7,133 bases of DNA from an uncultured Eubacteriales bacterium (GTDB lineage: Bacteria; Bacillota; Clostridia; Lachnospirales; Anaerotignaceae), in assembly GCA_900548595.1 (NCBI GenBank), contig URLB01000103.1:1-7133 (forward strand), given 5' to 3'. Position 1 is the first letter of the stretch, and each line of letters begins with the position of its first letter. The notes beneath the pieces are model-generated. The model was not told the origin of the DNA, did no database searches, and saw only the letters and a program-made list of their open reading frames with translations. Position numbers and translations under genes: made by a program. Positions 4,545 to 7,133 of the stretch are shown piece after piece.

Positions 4545-6317
4545 TTATTTAACGGACTTTTCCAATGATTGGACAAACCTCTCGTTTGGATCTACATAAA
4601 TTGTTTTATTCTGTTCATATATTACCATTCCAGGTTTAGCGCCACGCGGTTTTTTTACATTTTTTCTTACTGTATAGTCAACGGGTACTTTTGACGAATC
4701 CTTTGCCTTTGAATATGTAGCCGCTATTACCGCAGCCTCAAATACAGTTCTTTCCGGAGGGGTATTTCCTCCGCACCTGATTATAACATGCGATCCCGGT
4801 ATATTTTTTGTGTGCAGCCATATATCGTTGCTGTCGGCAGTTTTAAGAGTAAGTTCGTCATTTTGCAGATTGCTTTTTCCTGCGTAGATTTCTATGCCGT
4901 CGGAAGATACAAAGTACAACGGCTTTGATTTTTTTATACCTTGTTTTTTATCCTTTGTTTTCTTCTTAGCTCTTATATATCCTTCTGAAACAAGTTCTTC
5001 TTTTATTTCTTTCAAGTCGCTGTCATCTTCGGCAGCGTCTATTGCCGTTAAAACGCTTTCCAAATATGCCAATTCTTCCTCCGTCTGCTTTTTCTGCTCC
5101 GTTGCGGCAGCATAAGTCCTCTTTGCCTTATTATATTTGTTATAATATTTATTTGCATTTTCCGACGCCGTCAAAAGAGGGTCAAGTTTTATCTCTACTT
5201 CAGGCATATTTTCTTCATAGTAATTAAGCGCAGTAAATTTGTCGGCTTTATCTTCAATAGAATACATATTTGCGGTTATCAATTCTCCGCAAAACCTATA
5301 GAAATCCTTGTTTTTTGTATCATTTATGGATTTTATCTGTAACTCCAGCTTTCTGGCGCATCTTTCTATATTTGAAGAAACAAGTCTTCTTATATCATGT
5401 GCTTTCTGTTTTATATGATATTGATTATCTTTCCTTGCATAAAATTCCTCAAGCAGTTCGGAAAACGATTCAAAATATTTTCTTTCGCTGTTTCCATACT
5501 GATTTGACGAAAGCGAAAAGAAGTCTATTACGCCTCCGTCTTTATCATATACTATATGCGGAGAAAACTTGCCGGATTTTATTTTTTCTGCATCTTTGCT
5601 TATGCTGTCATATAATTCACGGATATTTTCACCGCTTAACTGCTGAACTCTGTCAGATGAATCGAGTCCTGCATTAAAGCATATTTCCGATGCATAGGCT
5701 GGACTTATTCCCGTATAACTTTTATATATAAAAGCTTGCAAGGTCTGACCTGTCTTTTCCTCGGCAAGCTCCTTAAATCGTTCAAAATCCAGTTTCATTG
5801 GGTCGTATTTGTCCTGCGAAGGAGGAAATACATACTGCCCTCCGGGAAGCACCTCTCTTACGGAACTTTTATCATGGCTGACATGCTTTATCGAATCCAA
5901 TATACGCCAGTTTTCATCGGTAAGTATTATATTAGAATACTTACCCATAAACTCCGTAATAATCCTTTTTATACCCAAATCGCCCATTTCATTCATACTT
6001 TCAACTTCTATTATTATTATTCTTTCAAAATCAGGCTGGTATATGTTAAGTATTCTTCCCCCTGCAATATGCTTTCTTAAAACCATGCAGAACATTGGCG
6101 CCGAAATGGGATTTTCCTTTTTTATCTGCGTTATGTGTATTCTGGGATGCATAGAATTTGCCGACAGCAGAACTCTGAAATTCCCTTCTTTTACCGAACG
6201 TACTGAAAAAATTATTTCATCATTCCCCGGCTGATATATTTTGTCAATTCTTCCGCCGGTAAATTTACTTTTTAACTCATAGACTATATTAGACACAGCT
6301 ATTCCGTCATACGCCAT
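4545..6317 (-). CDS. rqcH: RqcH / NFACT family ribosome quality-control factor
   Basis: The protein has 590 residues, full length for the family. The NFACT-N domain starts MAYDGIAVSNIVYEL and runs through IYQPG at 28-31 and EFMGKYSNIIL at 122-132. A helix-hairpin-helix segment follows (about 190-220, YTGISPAYASEI). A long coiled coil covers about 295-335 and 385-445. The NFACT-R (DUF814) domain is at about 467-575 with NDIWLHTKNIPGSHVII and KKPRGAKPGMV. RqcH binds stalled 50S subunits carrying peptidyl-tRNA and recruits tRNA-Ala to add alanine tails that mark the chain for degradation. It was earlier annotated as fibronectin-binding protein. The Asp-Arg pair needed by the Bacillus protein near residue 97 is Glu98-Arg99 here, a conservative change. 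GGAGG lies 8 nt before the ATG. Downstream of the HD gene on the same strand, with a hairpin between them. No clear promoter of its own was found. Confidence 0.95.
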   Translation of the reverse strand: MAYDGIAVSNIVYELKSKFTGGRIDKIYQPGNDEIIFSVRSVKEGNFRVLLSANSMHPRIHITQIKKENPISAPMFCMVLRKHIAGGRILNIYQPDFERIIIIEVESMNEMGDLGIKRIITEFMGKYSNIILTDENWRILDSIKHVSHDKSSVREVLPGGQYVFPPSQDKYDPMKLDFERFKELAEEKTGQTLQAFIYKSYTGISPAYASEICFNAGLDSSDRVQQLSGENIRELYDSISKDAEKIKSGKFSPHIVYDKDGGVIDFFSLSSNQYGNSERKYFESFSELLEEFYARKDNQYHIKQKAHDIRRLVSSNIERCARKLELQIKSINDTKNKDFYRFCGELITANMYSIEDKADKFTALNYYEENMPEVEIKLDPLLTASENANKYYNKYNKAKRTYAAATEQKKQTEEELAYLESVLTAIDAAEDDSDLKEIKEELVSEGYIRAKKKTKDKKQGIKKSKPLYFVSSDGIEIYAGKSNLQNDELTLKTADSNDIWLHTKNIPGSHVIIRCGGNTPPERTVFEAAVIAATYSKAKDSSKVPVDYTVRKNVKKPRGAKPGMVIYEQNKTIYVDPNERFVQSLEKSVK

Positions 6318-6354
6318 TTTAATCGCCTCCGTACATGAAAATGTTTCAAAACTT

Positions 6355-6387
6355 AAATAATGGGCCTAGTGAATAAGCCCATTATTT
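6355..6387 (-). terminator. Hairpin between the HD gene and rqcH
   Basis: An 11-bp perfect inverted repeat (6355-6365 and 6377-6387; arm AAATAATGGGC) has an 11-nt loop and starts 18 bp past the HD-gene stop. On the minus strand the stem ends in ATTATTT followed by AAGTTTTG, a modest U-tract. It is likely a terminator, perhaps leaky, since no strong rqcH promoter is visible downstream of it. Confidence 0.65.
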
Positions 6388-6405
6388 CATATAATACCGC
6401 TGAAA

Positions 6406-6909
6406 TTATCCTGTGTATTTATCGTTTAAATACATCTGATTAAGCAGTTGTGTTCCTTTTTTTGTTTTAAAAATCAAATCTCTTATTTTCATTATTCGTT
6501 CTTTATCGGTTATTTTTTTATCAAGAATGTTAACAAGAGTATCCGCTTCTATGACTGCACGGAAATCAATTCCGTTTATTGCGCTTAATGTGTGATGGTG
6601 TCCGACTATATAGCATACTCTGTCGATAATCCATCCCGGTACATGCGCGTCCTTCAGTATTTCTCTTGCCAAAGGTTCTCCTTCTATCTCCTGATATTTT
6701 CCCTCTGTGGAATTATATTTCTTTTCGGCATTATGCATTCCTATATCATGTAGTATGGCAGCCAGTTCCGTTATTTTCTGATTATTCTCATCAAAACCGT
6801 CAGCCTTTCCGATAATCCTGGCAAAAGAATGAACTTTTATAAGATGATGTATACGAACAGCATCATTTTCATTATATTCGACAGCACGTGCCATAACTCC
6901 AAATACCAT
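6406..6909 (-). CDS. HD-domain metal-dependent phosphohydrolase
   Basis: The protein has 167 residues from the chosen start, in effect one HD domain. Metal-binding residues expected of the superfamily are visible: His22 (RIHHLIKVHSFA), the His54-Asp55 pair (AAILHDIGMH), a histidine cluster at 104-106 (VGHHHT) and Asp123 (VIEADT). HD enzymes hydrolyse phosphate esters of nucleotides or nucleic acids; the substrate cannot be told from this single-domain form. No signal peptide or membrane segment is seen, so it should be cytoplasmic. The longest frame begins at an ATG at 6927, but GGGAGGT (6925-6919) overlaps its first codons and serves the ATG at 6909 with a 9-nt gap, so 6909 is used. It precedes rqcH on the same strand but the two are separated by a hairpin. 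Confidence 0.88.
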   Translation of the reverse strand: MVFGVMARAVEYNENDAVRIHHLIKVHSFARIIGKADGFDENNQKITELAAILHDIGMHNAEKKYNSTEGKYQEIEGEPLAREILKDAHVPGWIIDRVCYIVGHHHTLSAINGIDFRAVIEADTLVNILDKKITDKERIMKIRDLIFKTKKGTQLLNQMYLNDKYTG

Positions 6910-6918
6910 AAAGAAAAT

Positions 6919-6925
6919 ACCTCCC
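6919..6925 (-). promoter_or_regulatory. Ribosome binding site that decides the HD-gene start
   Basis: GGGAGGT on the minus strand lies 9 nt before the ATG at 6909. It covers codons 1-3 of the alternative start at 6927, which itself has no purine-rich site upstream and lies only about 11 nt from the predicted transcription start. Confidence 0.75.
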
Positions 6926-6944
6926 ATTTTATTTATCTAAGGGC

Positions 6945-6973
6945 ATTATATACTATTAACTTTTTAATTGCAA
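6945..6973 (-). promoter_or_regulatory. Sigma-A type promoter of the HD gene
   Basis: On the minus strand a -35 TTGCAA (6973-6968) is followed after exactly 17 nt by a perfect -10 TATAAT (6950-6945). Transcription should start near 6938, giving a leader of about 29 nt before the ATG at 6909. This is the best vegetative promoter in the window. Confidence 0.75.
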
Positions 6974-7051
6974 GGCAGGTATATACTCTACAAAAATCAT
7001 CTATATCAAACTTGTATAAAAACATCTGATTACATAATAAAAAAAGCAGTA

Positions 7052-7081
7052 TTTACACCAAATCATTTTTCGTTGTATAAT
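7052..7081 (+). promoter_or_regulatory. Putative plus-strand promoter leading out of the window
   Basis: TTTACA (7052-7057), an 18-nt spacer and a perfect TATAAT (7076-7081) suggest transcription from about 7088 to the right. No ORF starts in the last 50 bases, so the gene would lie beyond the window, divergent from the HD gene. A minus-strand TATAAT (7089-7084) overlaps it with a poor -35, so direction is not certain. Confidence 0.45.
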
Positions 7082-7133
7082 TTATTATATGACTATATCC
7101 TAATAAAATCAGAATAATATTTGCTTATTTGAA

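Noticed and set aside
5270..6234. Long plus-strand frames opposite rqcH
   Set aside because: They lie wholly antisense to a well-conserved gene, overlap each other, and show no recognisable domain or initiation signal.
6877..6883. Perfect 0A-box heptamer TGTCGAA (minus strand) within the first codons of the HD gene
   Set aside because: A 7-mer is expected about once by chance in both strands of this window. It lies inside coding sequence about 55 bp past the predicted transcription start, so control by a Spo0A-type protein is possible but unsupported.

Overview
The window is an AT-rich stretch of a low-GC Gram-positive genome, most likely from a member of the Clostridia. The evidence is the gene set: an RqcH/NFACT ribosome-rescue factor, a CotJC-type manganese catalase, a Spo0A-type DNA-binding domain, an SLH-domain surface protein, strong GGAGG ribosome binding sites and compact A-stem-T terminators. 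No rRNA, tRNA, CRISPR array, insertion sequence or phage gene was seen. The genus cannot be fixed from the sequence.

Layout, left to right. (1) 1-426, plus strand: the C-terminal part of an ABC exporter ATPase domain, cut by the window edge. A perfect 14-bp hairpin (431-463) separates it from (2) the convergent minus-strand gene 476-1216, a secreted protein with three SLH repeats. (3) About 420 bp without a convincing gene (1217-1635) holds the SLH promoter region, a 16-bp palindrome, a doubtful nine-codon ORF and a terminator. (4) 1636-2265, minus: a tandem OB-fold, SSB-like protein with its own promoter. (5) 2345-2938, minus: a protein resembling part of a Mur ligase but lacking the ATP-binding P-loop. 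(6) 2986-3651, minus: a manganese catalase with all predicted metal ligands. (7) 3943-4473, plus and divergent from the catalase: a protein ending in a Spo0A DNA-binding domain but with no room for a receiver domain. A perfect 16-bp bidirectional terminator (4489-4540) separates it from (8) 4545-6317, minus: RqcH. (9) 6406-6909, minus: an HD-domain phosphohydrolase with a good sigma-A-type promoter. (10) 6928-7133: that promoter and a second, plus-strand promoter that points out of the window.

The most interesting part is 2345-4473. A receiver-less Spo0A-type regulator lies divergent from a CotJC-like catalase, which is followed on the same strand by a degenerate Mur-like gene. The regulator's putative promoter carries the palindrome TTGTCGACAA, a near match to the Spo0A box on both strands. 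The catalase is preceded by a sequence resembling a forespore (sigma-G-type) promoter. Together these suggest a small sporulation-linked or stationary-phase module, but that is inference. The remaining genes are common clostridial housekeeping or surface functions.

In three genes (SLH, SSB-like, HD) the longest reading frame starts too close to, or upstream of, the only good ribosome binding site, so a later ATG is given as the start.
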